A DNA stretch of 64,000 nt from Aphanomyces cochlioides (lineage: Eukaryota > Oomycota > Saprolegniomycetes > Saprolegniales > Verrucalvaceae), in the NCBI GenBank assembly GCA_019828595.1, contig JAHQRK010000005.1, forward strand, positions 868,001 to 932,000, read 5' to 3'. A program made the translations under genes and the position numbers. Under the pieces are notes generated by a model. It saw nothing but the letters and a program-made list of their open reading frames with translations. It did not search any database and was not told where the DNA came from. Shown in pieces: positions 34,114-46,479 of the stretch. Numbering within the stretch: position 1 is the first letter of the stretch; each line of letters begins with the position of its first letter.

Positions 34114-36720
34114 ATGGGCACCTCGGACATCCGTCCCGACACGCCGCTGGCGAACACGACACCGCCTCAACCTCGACCACCGGTAGCACCGCCAGATCGG
34201 CCTTCAAACCCTCGGTGCTCGCATTCCCCGCCCCGACGCCTCAGCCAACGACTCCACCTGCGGCAACAGCAAACTGCCATACCACCCACCGTGCCCAGCG
34301 CGCCAGTCGATCACAACACCACATATCCCGTTCAAGCCTCCCAGCCCACTACCACTAGCATTGACGATCCGTCTGATGGCCACATACCAGCGCTACCAAG
34401 CCACAAGGCAACCGCCGACCCAGCATTGCTGGCCTGTCAGGCCCTCCACCCTCCCCCTCCACCCTCCTCCACCGATATACTTGGCAACTGGCTTGACGAG
34501 CCACATCCCCAGGTCAACTCACCCGCACGTCCCTTCCGGGAGCATCAACACCAACGGCTCTTCCCGCTCTTCCAACGACCAATGCCCGTTCTCTTCCCCT
34601 CTTTGCATCCCCGTCCCACACGCCGTTGGCCTCATTTCCTTCCCAAGGCATCATTAACCATCCTGCCACGCCAATGACACCCACCCTGACCCAGAACCCG
34701 GCACAGGACTCGCCAGCTTGTTCCAATTCCACCCCACCCGCGCAGGCCACTCCACCTATGGCGTCACCGGCCGTAGCCGCCGATGGGACATCGAATGTGC
34801 TCCAACCCCCACCCCAGCAGCCAGTGGCTTCCTCGCCGACTCCACCTGACCCGCGCAACCTGATTACTGTCGAAGACTACCGCAAACAAAAAAGCGATGC
34901 GGATGCCGACAGTGGCTCCTCCAAGCGCATCCCACCCATTACCCAGCCTGTCCCTGCTCCGTCAACACTGGCTCTAGCGCTGTCAGCTCCTACAGCAACA
35001 AACGTCCCCTTCACACACAAGCAACCACCATGGACGACACGCATCAGGACGCAGATATGCAGGACTCATAGCCACAGGCCCAATCCTCTGACCAGCAGCC
35101 ATCTAGGGCATCCCCCTCCCCCCGTAGACCGGGCCTTGACGAAGTACGCGATGAATGCCACCAACCCGTACCCTACGCGCAAGACAGCATCTTCTGGGCT
35201 TCTGAAGATGACCTTTTTCCTACGCTCACAGCCGAAGAAATCACTACCATTCAGGAGGCCTTTGCTCAATCTACCAACACCCTCTTATTCCACCTCAATC
35301 CTGAAGAAGCCACACGCTGGAACATCCTCAACTTCCGTGAGGAAATCACCTCCGACTGCAAGTATTTTTTCGACATTACGTTTCAAACGCCCCTCACGGG
35401 CTTTGCCGCCGTCCTGATGGGTATCCCGAACGAACGCCATATTGAGGCCTGGTCGGCCGCCAAACGTGGCTACATGCTTTTACCTCAAGCAATGATTATG
35501 ATGTCTTACCAACACGTGGCCACCAACGACCCTCCCCAGAGCCTTAACCAGCTGGAATACTTCAACACGGACTACATGTCCCCCAACGACCTTCGCAAGG
35601 CTTTCCGCGCCTTAGGCGCCCCGGATTATATTGTCTGCAGTCATTCCAGAAACGGCGACAATACGCGCCGCACGGAGCGCTGGCCAAGTATTGGCTGTAA
35701 CAAGTCTATAGCAACTACCATGCGCTCCGACGCTCCCAGAGCACGCACGAAGCAATCCCCAACTCCCTCCAACTGCGACCGCTCAGTGAGCTCCATTGGG
35801 ATCAGCCATCTCGCACCCTTTACAATTCCCTTCTTCCCTCCAACAGTCACCTCCGTGATACCAAACTCCGCCTGTCGCCCGTACCACCGACAGTCCGGGC
35901 AGCGGACATTGCACTTGTGCTCGAGGACCAAGATTTTGACAATACGGATGTGGACATCACAGGCACAGTTGCCACAGTCACCTTTTACAACTCCGACATC
36001 CGAGATATTGCTTGGCAAGCATGGCGCGCTGACCCCCTAGTCGTTAGAGGCCACGTCATCGCAGTCTCGGCTCTTACGGGTGCGCTACAGCGACCACCGC
36101 CATCTTCGGCGCTCCTTACGTGCCATGACTGTGGCCGACTAGGCCATATCGCCTCTGAAAGCACGGTGTTCCAAGAACTCGATGACCATGGCCGTCTCAT
36201 CTGGCCGCAAGCTGCACCAGCTTCCAACTTTCAATATGACCCCCGGCGAGACACCCGACCCAGCAAGGCACGCTCGGGCCGCAGTCGCTCGACTTACTCG
36301 GCACCAGCACCTCAGAAAGGCCGTAGCGCCAGTCATGGCACAACCCAGGTGGTGGCAACCAAGCCATCCGGCGCTGCAGGCACCTCACTTGCATCCTCCG
36401 ATGTCTGCCGACTTCAAGAACGCTTCCTGCGCATGGAAGCAGAAACTAAACGGCACAGTGAAGAACTCGCCAAAGTCAAAGCCGAAAACACGGCTCAACA
36501 AGCACAACTTGCAGAACAGGCGGCACAACTGGCCATGCATGCCGCACACCACACAGCTACCCAACAAGCGTTGGAAGAGCGAGCGCGCGTGCAAGCCCAG
36601 GCAGCGGAAGACCGACAAGCCATGAAGGCCAACATCGCTCAAGCAATTGCGCTTCTCACCCAGGCTGCATCTCCTTCGGCTCCGTCGGCTCCTCCGTCCA
36701 CCGATCGTCAGCAAAACTAA
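34114..36720 (+). pseudogene. LINE ORF1 (gag-like), frameshifted
   Basis: It starts at ATG 34114, 43 bp from the element end. The first half is low-complexity and Pro/Thr/Ser-rich. Coding then passes between frames. From about 35070 the frame reads SIFWASEDDLFPTLTAEE and YFFDITFQTPLTGFAAVLMG; from about 35650 a different frame reads ALVLEDQDFDNTDVDITG. An in-frame TAG at 35069-35071 and a TAA near 35700 replace likely Gln codons. Near 36120 a zinc knuckle, CHDCGRLGHIASE, lacks the final Cys. The last 100 residues are a strong coiled coil (KRHSEELAKVKAENTAQQ and following). ORF1 proteins of this kind coat the element RNA. Confidence 0.7.
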
Positions 36721-36851
36721 CACAAGGGCGTCGCATACGGCCACCGGCGTCCTTTTACCTTCCCAGGCCGTTTATATACACTTGATTACTCCTCATATCG
36801 TTACTGTTTACTGGTGTTACCGCATCCCCTACCCATACGCACACTCTCCAA

Positions 36852-39800
36852 CATGCTCTGCCCCTGGCGCCGGGCTTAGAATTCCCCGTTTTGGATCACA
36901 TCTCCTTTGGCGACACAGGCCTGCCCTCTTCTGATGACTCTGCCAACTCAGAATGTAGTGATCAACGCCTTCAAGCGACTTCACCCTTGGAGGCCCTGTC
37001 ACACCGCTCCAAACAGGGTCCACATTGCAGGAAACCCTGGAGGCCAGCCAAATACAACTTAATTCCACCACAACTAGGCACTGACTGGTCCCCGACTGAT
37101 GCAATCCGTACGCGTGAAGCACGCCAATATGAATCGTACCTCGGCCACTCTGTTCCTCCCCCAGTTACACGTGACACTGTCCTCCGCATAGCTACAACAA
37201 ACATCAACAAAAACACCAAGACAAAACTACAAGCTGAACTTGGTGAATGGTTTATCGCAAACCAACTTGACTTTGCTATTCTGGCGGATGCTGACCTTGG
37301 CGCTCAGCCTTTCCACATCTGGTGTACCCCGACCAATGGCTCATCACGTCCGGGCCTAGCCACACTCAGCGCTGTCAGGGTTGCGATTCTTTATGACTAC
37401 CAGAGGTGGCACTCAAGACTTCGGCTCACAGATACCACATCCTCACCATCAGGGCGTAGTATTGCGATCCATCTAAGACTGGGCCAACGTGGCAAACTCA
37501 CGCTCCTTGGTACATACTGCCCAGCATCGCCTCACACTTGCCGTGATGAAACAAAACAGGAATGGGACTGGCTCGCTGAGCACACGCCGCCACCAGCGCC
37601 ACGCACGCTAGTGTTGCTCGCGGGCGACTTCAACACTTATGGCACCAATCCACTGGATCGGTCAAGCCAAGCCCAGCGATCCCAGGCCAGCACGGCCATG
37701 GGCGAAGCCTTTGAGTTCTGGCAACAACTCCACAACTGGACATCTACCTTTCGTTCCCTCCACCCACAAGTACCCCGATATACCTATGCCCAGGCGGGCA
37801 CCGCAGTAGCTCATGACGACATCCTTATCCAGACCAGAGCAGCACATTGCCTCCAAGCCAGTGGCATCTGGATCGGTTCATTGCTTTCCAGTGACCACAT
37901 TGGCACGCCTATCACACAAATCGCACTAGACCACCACTGGTCCTCCAGCACTCAACTCAAAGGGGTCCAACCCATCCGTGTGGTTAACACACGCAACACT
38001 ACGGAGGCCGACCTGACACACTTCACCCAACACACGACTCACCTTCTGCAAACTCTGCAACTCCCGCCGCTAATCCCACCGCTCGCACAGCAGGATGCCG
38101 ACCCAGCGACTATCAGCCACTGGCTCGAAACCGCTATGCACAATCTATACGCCATCTTATACGGTAGTACCAAACAACTGTGGGGCGAAACCAGTCAAAC
38201 GCAACGGGCCATTAATCGAGCGACGGCAATCAAACGCTCTAATCGCTGCATGGCACAATGGCGTCACATTCTGCGTCTCCACGCTGATCAAGCGCTCACT
38301 ACCCCTGATATAATCCGACTCACTGACCAAATCCAATGGCCCAAATGGGTTCGTGATCCAGCCACGCTTTCAACGGACTGTCCTCATGCCCAAGGGACGA
38401 CTACATTACACCACTGGTGGCACAACAGACCTAGTGCCACACCAGATGCGCATGGCCAATGACGCATTTGGCTTATGACCGGCTGGACACATTGGCACAG
38501 GGTCTACCACAGCAGGCGCCGCTGGCGCACTACAGCTCAGCGCATCTTTGCTCAACGCTATCGAACTGAGCTCTTTACGGGACACCGCACGCGACTGTTC
38601 CTCCAAAATGCCCTCGGGCGACCCACGCCTCCCATCTCCACCCGCAGTACTATGGTGGACCACCCTGATGGTACTCGGACATATTCTGAAAATAAAGCCG
38701 ATGTGACGGCAGCTCTCCAGCATCTCCTTGACAATTGGATTCCTCCGACGGAACGCACTGAGCGACCTGCCCACCTCTCCACACTATCACCCACAGACCT
38801 GCCTCAGGCGCCACGCTTCGTCCGTGAATGGTTACTACATGACATGCACCGACCCGAACATATTGCCCCTGGCTTCATCCAGACCAATGCACATGGGAGA
38901 CGTATACATATACTCCTGAGATGCAGCAACGCTGTGACCGGTACCTCCGTAAACACGTTGCTCCTGGCTATGGTGGCGTCTCCCAGGAACTGTGGATTGC
39001 CGCCCCTCCAGCTATTCGCGAGCGCGAACGCCTTATTATCAATACCATCCTTCGCACGGGCTGTGTCCCGCCATGTCTCGGCCGCAAACAAATGCTTTAC
39101 CTTGCTAAATCAGACACAGCCCATGGCATAGTTAACCTTGACCCTGGCCTACCACCCTGGCGTCCCATTACACGAGCCGCATCTTCATGGTCATACGGGA
39201 CTATATCACCCCGATCATACCAAATGAGCCACTCCAACATGGATTTCAAAAGGACCGCACGGTCCAGGATGCGGTCATCTTGACATCCCTACTCATCGAT
39301 CGCGCTCGGCGCTCAAAGTCGGAACTTTTCCTTACATCGAAAGACTACCACAAATGTTTTGATCGTGTTCCTTCGTGGGTCATGGAATATGTTTATCTTA
39401 AACTGGGAGTACCACCGACGCCCAGGAAACTCATGGCTCATTTTCTTGGAGCCAGTCAAATTGCTATACGCACGGCCTTTGGCTGGGTGGATGGTGGTCA
39501 TCGTGACTTTGGCCTTGGGCAAGGCTCTATCCTAGCAGTTATGCACATCGGCTACTACATGGATATCCTCCAACAGCAACAACAGCGCGGGATAGATCCC
39601 ATCAAACTCACCCATCACCAACATCCCGAAGGCCAGACCCAAAGGTCCATTGGTAGCTTACTCTTTGTCGATGATGCTCTCGACGTTGCCACATCATACG
39701 CAGGCATCCAACACCGTGCTGCCACATCAAATATCTTCACAGGCAAATATGCTTCTGGTGGCGTTTTTGGGGCAGATAAATCCTTCATGCTTTACCTCTC

Positions 39801-42800
39801 ATCCCACCACTACCCAGCAATCTCGCTCAACGACGGCCTAGGCGAACCTCAACCGGTAAAGGTCATTGCACCTATTGATGGATTTAAACATTTGGGTATC
39901 CACCAAGGAGTGGGAGTCCAATGGGCGGCCAACACTCAAGCCCTCTGGCAGCGCCTTAAGCGGCAAGCAGAACAACTTGCACCTAAACGCCTAACAGGGG
40001 CAGAATTTCGATAAATCGTCAATGCCGTCTGGCTTCCTAGTATCCTCTATCGATGTGCGCTTAGCGACTCCCTCTCTATTGCCTCTGCCTTTGACGTCCT
40101 TATCCGTAAGACGGCCAAGCGCGTCCTTCATCTACCACATGATCATCCCACAGAGTGGTTTTACAATATGATGGATGGACTAGGCCTCCACAACTGCGAG
40201 CGCCTAAGTCAGGGCCAACGCATGTACCAAGTACTCCGAATTGCCAATGATACTGGCTCTCCAGCCTATGATGCACTCATGGATGCATTGGAAGCGTACC
40301 AAATCCAGATGGGTCTCACTGACCATCCCCTCGCTTCTCCGGTTCCACCGCCACCCTCCGATACATCATTCCTGGGCACGACGATCCGAATCGCGGCAGC
40401 ATCGGCCCACAAATACACCATCCACGCCACATGGCGCTCCCCACCTGAATGTCGCTCGACACGTCCCTGTGATCGGTCTATCTGGACGCACCTCTCTCCA
40501 GCCTTAAGCACCACGCTCTTGCAAATTAACAAAGCCTCCAGGCTGAAAGTCCGCTGGCTGGGCGACATCACAAATGAACGTGGTTCCCAACTCATCGCTT
40601 TAGAGACCCTCCAAATCCGCTTTGGCTGGACAGCGGCACAACTCCCAAATTTGAGCCTATATGGTCATCGATTGCTCTTGCATCACAGCCCCCCGGCTGG
40701 CCTTTCGCCAATCTACCATTCCGTGGTCGACCCGACAACCCTTCCAGGCAAATCTGCCACCGGCATCAGTCCAACGACGCCTTAATCTGCTCCCGCTGCT
40801 ATTGCATCCTCTCGGTCGAGCACGCAGCCAACACCCTCAGGGCATCCATGCCATCCACATCCCAACTTGGATCTCTCCTCATTATCCCTATCCTCCTGAC
40901 CCGCCCAGGCCATCCTGACATTCTCAGCTATCAAATTGGACGCCGGAACTCTCTTCAAACGCGCATAACGCCATCAGGCACTGATATTGCGGTCACCTAC
41001 TGGTACGAACAGCGACGGGGCAGTGGCATCTGGTATGCGCCAGGCAAACGGGATCACCGTCGCTCCACACGCCTTACCCCTCTCTCACGTTGCTTTCCAG
41101 CCGCTGGCAATACACTTCCGGCATCCACCCCGGGCAAAGCTAAATCCCTGGTCTGGACAGACACCTCCTGGACTGACCCCGGCACACGCCGCACGTACAC
41201 AGGCCACAATGACCGTAGCTGCATCGCTACAACCTGGGAGCAAGACCTCGCCTTTGAAGAGACGTACCGTGCCACGGGTCGACCACCTGACCTCGTACAC
41301 CGATGTACTGGATGCCTCCGACACATTGCGATCAACCAGTGTGCAAACTGCCAACAGCATCACCATCCAGAATGTGTTCGCTGCACCGACCGGCCAGAGG
41401 AGCCCACTGCTGACTCTCCAACACTCTTTTCCTGTGCCACGCACCAGACTGACCCTATTACGCACGCTGTAGGCGACGACAGTGTACTTCATGCTGGTAC
41501 TGCGGATGCCAGCGGCAGCTGGAGTTTAATCATTCCATCCCCCCAGGACCCCCTCCCATAGTATGTCCACTCAAGGTCGCCTAGATGTCACCTCTCTCGA
41601 TCTGACGTCGACGCGATGTAAGGCGCACAGCCTGCTCTATGGCCTCCATATCACTGGTGATCGTAACACACAAATTTGCGATAACCAAGCAGCCATTGGC
41701 CTCATCACCAAGGCACGAGACCTCAAGCGGAAGGCACTTACTCCCAAATACCGTGACCCCCATCGGGTGGAACTCCGTTCATTCATGCACCGTCTTTCCC
41801 TTGAAGGATCCTTTCGAGGTACCTGGATACGCTCCCACCAAGAAAACTCCCACACGGATGACCTTATCCTCACCCAACAACGTCTAGCACTAGCACGAGT
41901 TGACTCCCTTGCCGCGGAGGCACACACGGCAACCATGCCCATGTCTTATGCTCCCCTCCTCAAACGGGACGCGTGGGAACTACGCGACCATTCTGGCAAA
42001 CCTGTTTTTGGTAACACTGGCCGTTGGCTCAATTGCATACAAAAACAACGCTCCTGGGCTGAGCGCCAAGCTCTCTCAGGAAACCCTGCCCGTCATACCA
42101 TGGTGGACGATCGCACATCAACACCAAAACTCTGCCGATGGTCGGCACTGGAAACGCGCTTCTTCTGGAAAGCGACAACGTATACGCTGCATACGAATGC
42201 GCGGAAACACCGCATCCACCATGACTGGTCTCCCGTCTGCCGATGCTGTTCCCAGGACGCGTTTGACTCTCAAGAGCACCGCTTCGGCATTACTACACCC
42301 ATTTCCACTGCAGCGTTGCATCTCACCAATCATATCCACCTGGCTTTAGCCACCCAGCTCTCCTCACACTGGATGCCAGATCATGAAATCTACCTTCCAC
42401 TTCAATGCCAGTTAGTGGCCGCGTCCCAAAACCACTTTCCACTCAGACCTGCCTGGCACCACGCCTCAACGCGGAATACCTCCACACCCCATCAAGGACC
42501 CCTCACGATGATCGCCATCTCACCCACCAGATGGGTCCTTGCTCTCCATATCCAGCGGATTATCGGCTCCCTCCAGCCGGCGAATCTCACCCCCAACTTC
42601 GCTCAACTCCAGTTGGAAAGTCCGCTTCCCACATGCCGACCTTATGGCTTCCTTCTCCCACGTTGGCTTTACCAAAGGACGCTCGGGTCTTTTCCTACTC
42701 TCGCTCCACGCGACATCCTTCTTCCCCAATGGATGGGTGGCCCCAATGGAGCTCGTTTCGCAGGTCCTCTTGGACAACTGATCACACAGATCCCTGTACC

Positions 42801-43752
42801 CCCCGCACACCACTCAGGCTGATGGATTGATGCCACATACCAACCATACCTGCACACATGGTGGTCCTAACTGGGACAAGAACTCTATCACACACGTGCC
42901 CATGGGACCCCATACGCCTATGTACTTGTGGTCTTCGACCAATCACCTGGGCACCGGTATGGCATTCGCCATCACGCCAAATGGCATGTCACCATCCCCT
43001 CTGGTAGCATTACCATGCGTCACCCGGCAACAATTGTACAAGACTCCATACCCCAGTGGAAAACGCTTCGTCGTCTAATTACACATGCCATTCACATTGG
43101 CACCATCTCCTCTGAAGAAGACCTACCCGCTGCCGAAACTTGTTACAACGTCCTACGCTCACAGGGCAGCACGCACTAGCTGCGCTCGTACCCTGGACCA
43201 CAAGCCCTCCACTACCAGCTCAATGACTGTTTCGCATTCACTGGTCAGCGCATACTGCTCACACCAGCGACCCCTACGCTACGCGTACACGAGAATTTCT
43301 CCATGACCAATTTCCAACCATCTACAATGCCCCACTGGGTTGGCAAACCTTCCCACCTACAGACAGCCCTCTGGGCGAAAGCGCTTTGCCCTATGCGACC
43401 GGCCCAGTTTCACCAACAATGGTTTTGCATTACATGGACGACCCTTCGAGCACACTGGCTGGCCACCTGCGAACGCACAATTGCAACTATCAGGCAGCAA
43501 GGCGACCAAGTGGCCATGCAGACTGCAAACCGTGCGATCTGCGCTAAACGCCGGGCACATGATGCACTCTCAGTCGGCCATGACGCTCGCTTGGCCAAAC
43601 GGAGAACATTCGTATCCCACTCAGCCAAACTCTGGCACACCCATCGCTCGATGATGCTCCATCCAGAGCAACCCCCGGTCCTTACGCCGCCTACACGACG
43701 CCTTCGGCGAATACCCCCCAGGAAGCCCCCTGATCCTCCTTCCACCGGCTAA
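36852..43752 (+). pseudogene. LINE ORF2 polyprotein (endonuclease, RT, RNase H), many breaks
   Basis: Domains in order. AP-like endonuclease about 37170-37930: TTNINKN, GTYCPAS, LLAGDFNTYG and the catalytic SDH in LSSDHIGTP; the usual Glu motif reads LADADLG. Linker, with an in-frame TGA at 38460-38462. Reverse transcriptase about 39090-40010: motif A SKDYHKCFDRVP, motif B GLGQGSILAV and motif C LLFVDDALDV. A Cys-rich segment about 41300-41450. RNase H about 41480-41930: ICDNQAAIG and RSHQENSHTDD. A second CxC-C...H finger near 42230 (VCRCCSQ). A further C-terminal stretch to 43752. Stops include TAA 40012-40014, TGA 42820-42822 and a TAA near 42869. Frame changes occur near 38920, 39190, 40780 and 41560. 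Confidence 0.75.
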
Positions 43753-43920
43753 TTGCCGCAGCGGCGCCCCCGCTTGATGCCTACAGCATCCTTCAGCAAC
43801 CTTATGTATAATGTGTATCTGTTACCTCCGCTAGGTTAGTCCTAGTACGCGGCCTGTGGCTGCATTGCGCCCGCCGAGAGAGAGTAACTTTACTGCGCAA
43901 TAACTAATAACAAGGCTTTA

Positions 43921-44288
43921 GCTCGAGGAGGCTGCAGAGAGATAAACAGTCGTGGACGACGAGGTGTTGCTAGTCACAACATGCAAACGCCCTTGCTGGG
44001 CCACTTGTTGGAGTAAAGCAGCACGGCCTTGAGCCGTGGCATTCACCCATGAATCGACCGGTTATTCACCAAAGCAGCCTCAGTGGGGTGGATTGCCGCA
44101 GCGAATCGAGCAAGAACAGTTTCATTGTTGAGAGAGTTCGGCGGCACAGCTTGGAGCTTTGTTGCCGATTGACCAGCCGGGCTTTCGAACCAGTTGCTCA
44201 ATTGTTTTTGCGTTTCCGAGAGATTTGGCGCAGCCATAGCGGAGGTAGTAACCGCAGCAAGCGTGATGACAATGGCAAAGATGTTCAT
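43921..44288 (-). pseudogene. 5' part of secreted-family member F, split by the LINE
   Basis: Start at 44288 with a signal peptide (MNIFAIVITLAAVTTSAMA), then TQKQLSNWFESPAGQSATKL, PPNSLNNETVLARFAAA and HPTEAA. A frameshift follows near 44060, since the first frame stops at 44043. The shifted frame continues with DSWVNATAQGRAALLQQ, AQQGRLHVV and TTVYLSAASSS up to the LINE junction. Compared with member E a few codons and the frame are lost at the shift, so the gene carries two separate lesions: this deletion and the LINE insertion. The remainder is at 33849-34070. Confidence 0.82.
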
Positions 44289-45327
44289 GGCTTGTAAATT
44301 TGAAAATGAAGTCGGAGAGAATGCCATCGATGATCTTGGGCACTTGTCGTTTCATCAAACTTTGTGGAGAGTGTGCAGCTACCACTCCAGTGATCGAGCT
44401 CGAGCACTGACAGTCGCAAGCATGTCAAATGAAGCTACGCTTCGATTTTTAGTGAACGTCGGATCGCATTACAATGCCTTGTGTGCAGGCTCGCCTGTCA
44501 AGTGTTCAATGTCGCCATTGTAGCAGAAACCACGAAAGGAAATCGTCGCGAGACATTGGCTCTTGCGTTACTCGTTAATCTACAATGATCTCAGTGCATG
44601 CGCCACCACAAACTACTGACACGTGTGTGCAACATGTTGACATGCTCATTGTCGACACCACGAATCCTAAAGCACTATACAGTCAACGATATGTGGGATA
44701 ATGAACCATTGAAGCATCCTTGACGATAGGACTGCCCCGACAGAGATAACCCAGCGAGACCGAGGATTGCAGACACCATTCGGTCGAACGACATGCGCGA
44801 GGGAAGCAACCTGTAGCTGCACGAGCGAAAGATGAGTCGCCCACGTAACCTAAGCTGTCGTGACGTCTGTGTGAAATGAAACGACACTATCTGCGATCGT
44901 GAACTCGTATCAAATACACGCTTGACGATTTCCTCTACCCTACTGTACTGTAATCTTCGTACATGAATTCACTGGAATTGAAGCACAGGTCAGGTTTGCA
45001 CTGTGTCGGGTTTCTAATGTCACAAGCCACTACATGACGAGCGAGAGACGACGATACTAGTTCGATCGCTTCTTGCGCGCTTCCACAAAAAGATTGTGCA
45101 TCACAAACGTCGACCCGAAGGGAACGCAGACAAGTCGAACGAAAAGCCTGCACTACACTACATTGATCATAGACCATCAATGCCAAATCAAACACTCTGG
45201 CAGCAGATTCAGCCATTTCAAGCATAGGCTTTGAGTGCTCAGCACAACTGGAGTCACGAAACAGCATCACCATAGACGAAATTGAACAAGACACCTCGAT
45301 TTATAAATACGTAGACGAAGACAGATA
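44289..45327. other. Intergenic, contains promoter of F, no gene supported
   Basis: A 119-codon minus-strand frame (44935-45294) is Cys- and Ser-rich but has no leader or known motif. I treat it as unproven. Confidence 0.45.
44296..44310 (-). promoter_or_regulatory. Oomycete-type core promoter of split member F
   Basis: TTCATTTTCAAATTT on the minus strand matches Inr+FPR with a 1-bp spacing change, 7 bp before the ATG at 44288. Confidence 0.45.
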
Positions 45328-45918
45328 TTACGACGTAGCATCGAACCCGAGGACAAGGACGGATTCACCTTGAACTTCCACGTGAGCTGGCTGGACTGCG
45401 CCAGACGTGATCGATGTATTGACAAAGTCAGTCAAGTCGGTGTCAGACACGGTCACGAACGGGTCGGCGTCAGTGGACTCAGTCGGAGCGACGGGTTTTA
45501 AGCACAGTGGGTCTGCACAGGGAGGAATAAAGGCGAAAGTAGAGGCACTCGGTGATGTGATCGTGAGATAGACCTTGGAGAATTCAGTGCCGTCGTTGGT
45601 ATTCACAGCCTTGACACTTCCTTGCTCGGCCGCCTTTTGGAAGAGACCAACGCGCTCTTTGTTGGAAATTGTGAACCAAGACGGAAGCTCGGACGGCCCG
45701 ACAACTGAGATCGATTCCGTGGAAGTAGCAGCAAAACGAGCCAGAGCAATCGAGCTGTTGACAGCATGCGGTGGAAGAAGACCGAGGCGCTTGGCAGCGA
45801 ATGCACCAGATTGCTTTGTCCAATGAGTGAATCGGTCGTGGGTATTGTTGGCAGCATGCACCGTTGGAACCGAAAGAAGGATGACAAGAAGCGCAACGAA
45901 GAAAGCAATCGAGTTCAT
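45328..45918 (-). CDS. Secreted-family protein H (C-x4-C type), intact
   Basis: Intronless, 196 residues. Signal peptide MNSIAFFVALLVILLSVPTVHA, then a diverged N-module (DRFTHWTKQSGAFAAKRLGL, VNSSIALARFAA), middle module (NKERVGLFQKAAEQGSVKAV), SKVYLTITSPSAS, CADPLCLKPV, and C-module (DADPFVTVSDTDLTDFV, TSGAVQPAHVEV, SVLVLGF). The core promoter is 3 bp upstream of the ATG. It has a near-identical partner, member I, 7.2 kb away in the same orientation, with shared flanks on both sides. Member H keeps Arg at codon 29, where I has a stop, so H is likely the functional copy. Probably secreted; function unknown. Confidence 0.82.
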   Translation of the reverse strand: MNSIAFFVALLVILLSVPTVHAANNTHDRFTHWTKQSGAFAAKRLGLLPPHAVNSSIALARFAATSTESISVVGPSELPSWFTISNKERVGLFQKAAEQGSVKAVNTNDGTEFSKVYLTITSPSASTFAFIPPCADPLCLKPVAPTESTDADPFVTVSDTDLTDFVNTSITSGAVQPAHVEVQGESVLVLGFDATS

Positions 45919-45921
45919 GGG

Positions 45922-45935
45922 AAATTGAAAAGTGA
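45922..45935 (-). promoter_or_regulatory. Oomycete-type core promoter of gene H
   Basis: TCACTTTTCAATTT on the minus strand has one mismatch to the Inr and a perfect FPR. The same site precedes member I at 53165-53178. Confidence 0.55.
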
Positions 45936-46479
45936 GAGAGTGAGGTTGCGATCAAATCTTGTCAAATTGAAACCCACTTTGGATCGTAGGATTTCTTGCG
46001 TACGTGCGTCATTTGGGCAGCTCGTTGCAGACATGCACAGTGCTCGAACATTTGAAGAACTATCCAGCATGAGACTGAAGTGGACAGTCTCAATGCAGGC
46101 GATTCACTACAGTAAAGCAGGCGGACTAGATGCAGCGAATCGTGAGTTACACCTGCATGTTCGAGGTATTGCTCACCAAGTGGAGACTTTATAAGTCGAT
46201 ACAAATCAGCTCAGTGGGGATGACGAGGCATTGCATACTGTTGGATAGCACAAGAAATGTCAACAATCCTTGACATGCGAGCGTGTTTCCTCTCTTTCTT
46301 GCGGTCGAATCCAACAAGTGAAGTATGGACAGTTCTATTCGTCTGCATGTTTCGCAGCAGCTTTTGCATTCGCAAGTACAAAGTCACCGAAATGTCCGCT
46401 GTCGTCCAGCGACAATTTCAAGTTCATGCATCTTCACTGTTAACTACAATCCGCACGGAAGAATCCTTTACAGGTCAGG
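45936..46479. other. Shared 5' flank of the H/I duplication
   Basis: About 45919-46060 and patches near 46370-46458 match 53162-53300 and 53800-53880, so the duplication extends well upstream of the gene. No gene seen. Confidence 0.5.

Larger units (their letters stand above)
34071..43920 (+). mobile_element. Full-length but decayed non-LTR (LINE-type) retrotransposon, 9,850 bp
   Basis: Ends are set by the 6-bp target duplication GCTCGA (34065-34070 and 43921-43926) inside a secreted-family gene. The order is a 43-bp leader, a gag-like ORF1 (34114-36720), then ORF2 with an AP-type endonuclease, reverse transcriptase, a Cys/His zinc-binding segment, RNase H and a long C-terminal extension. 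There is no poly-A tail; the end reads AATAACTAATAACAAGGCTTTA. The plus strand is markedly C-rich and G-poor and unlike the flanks. Multiple stops and frameshifts mean it can no longer make its own proteins. Confidence 0.85.
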
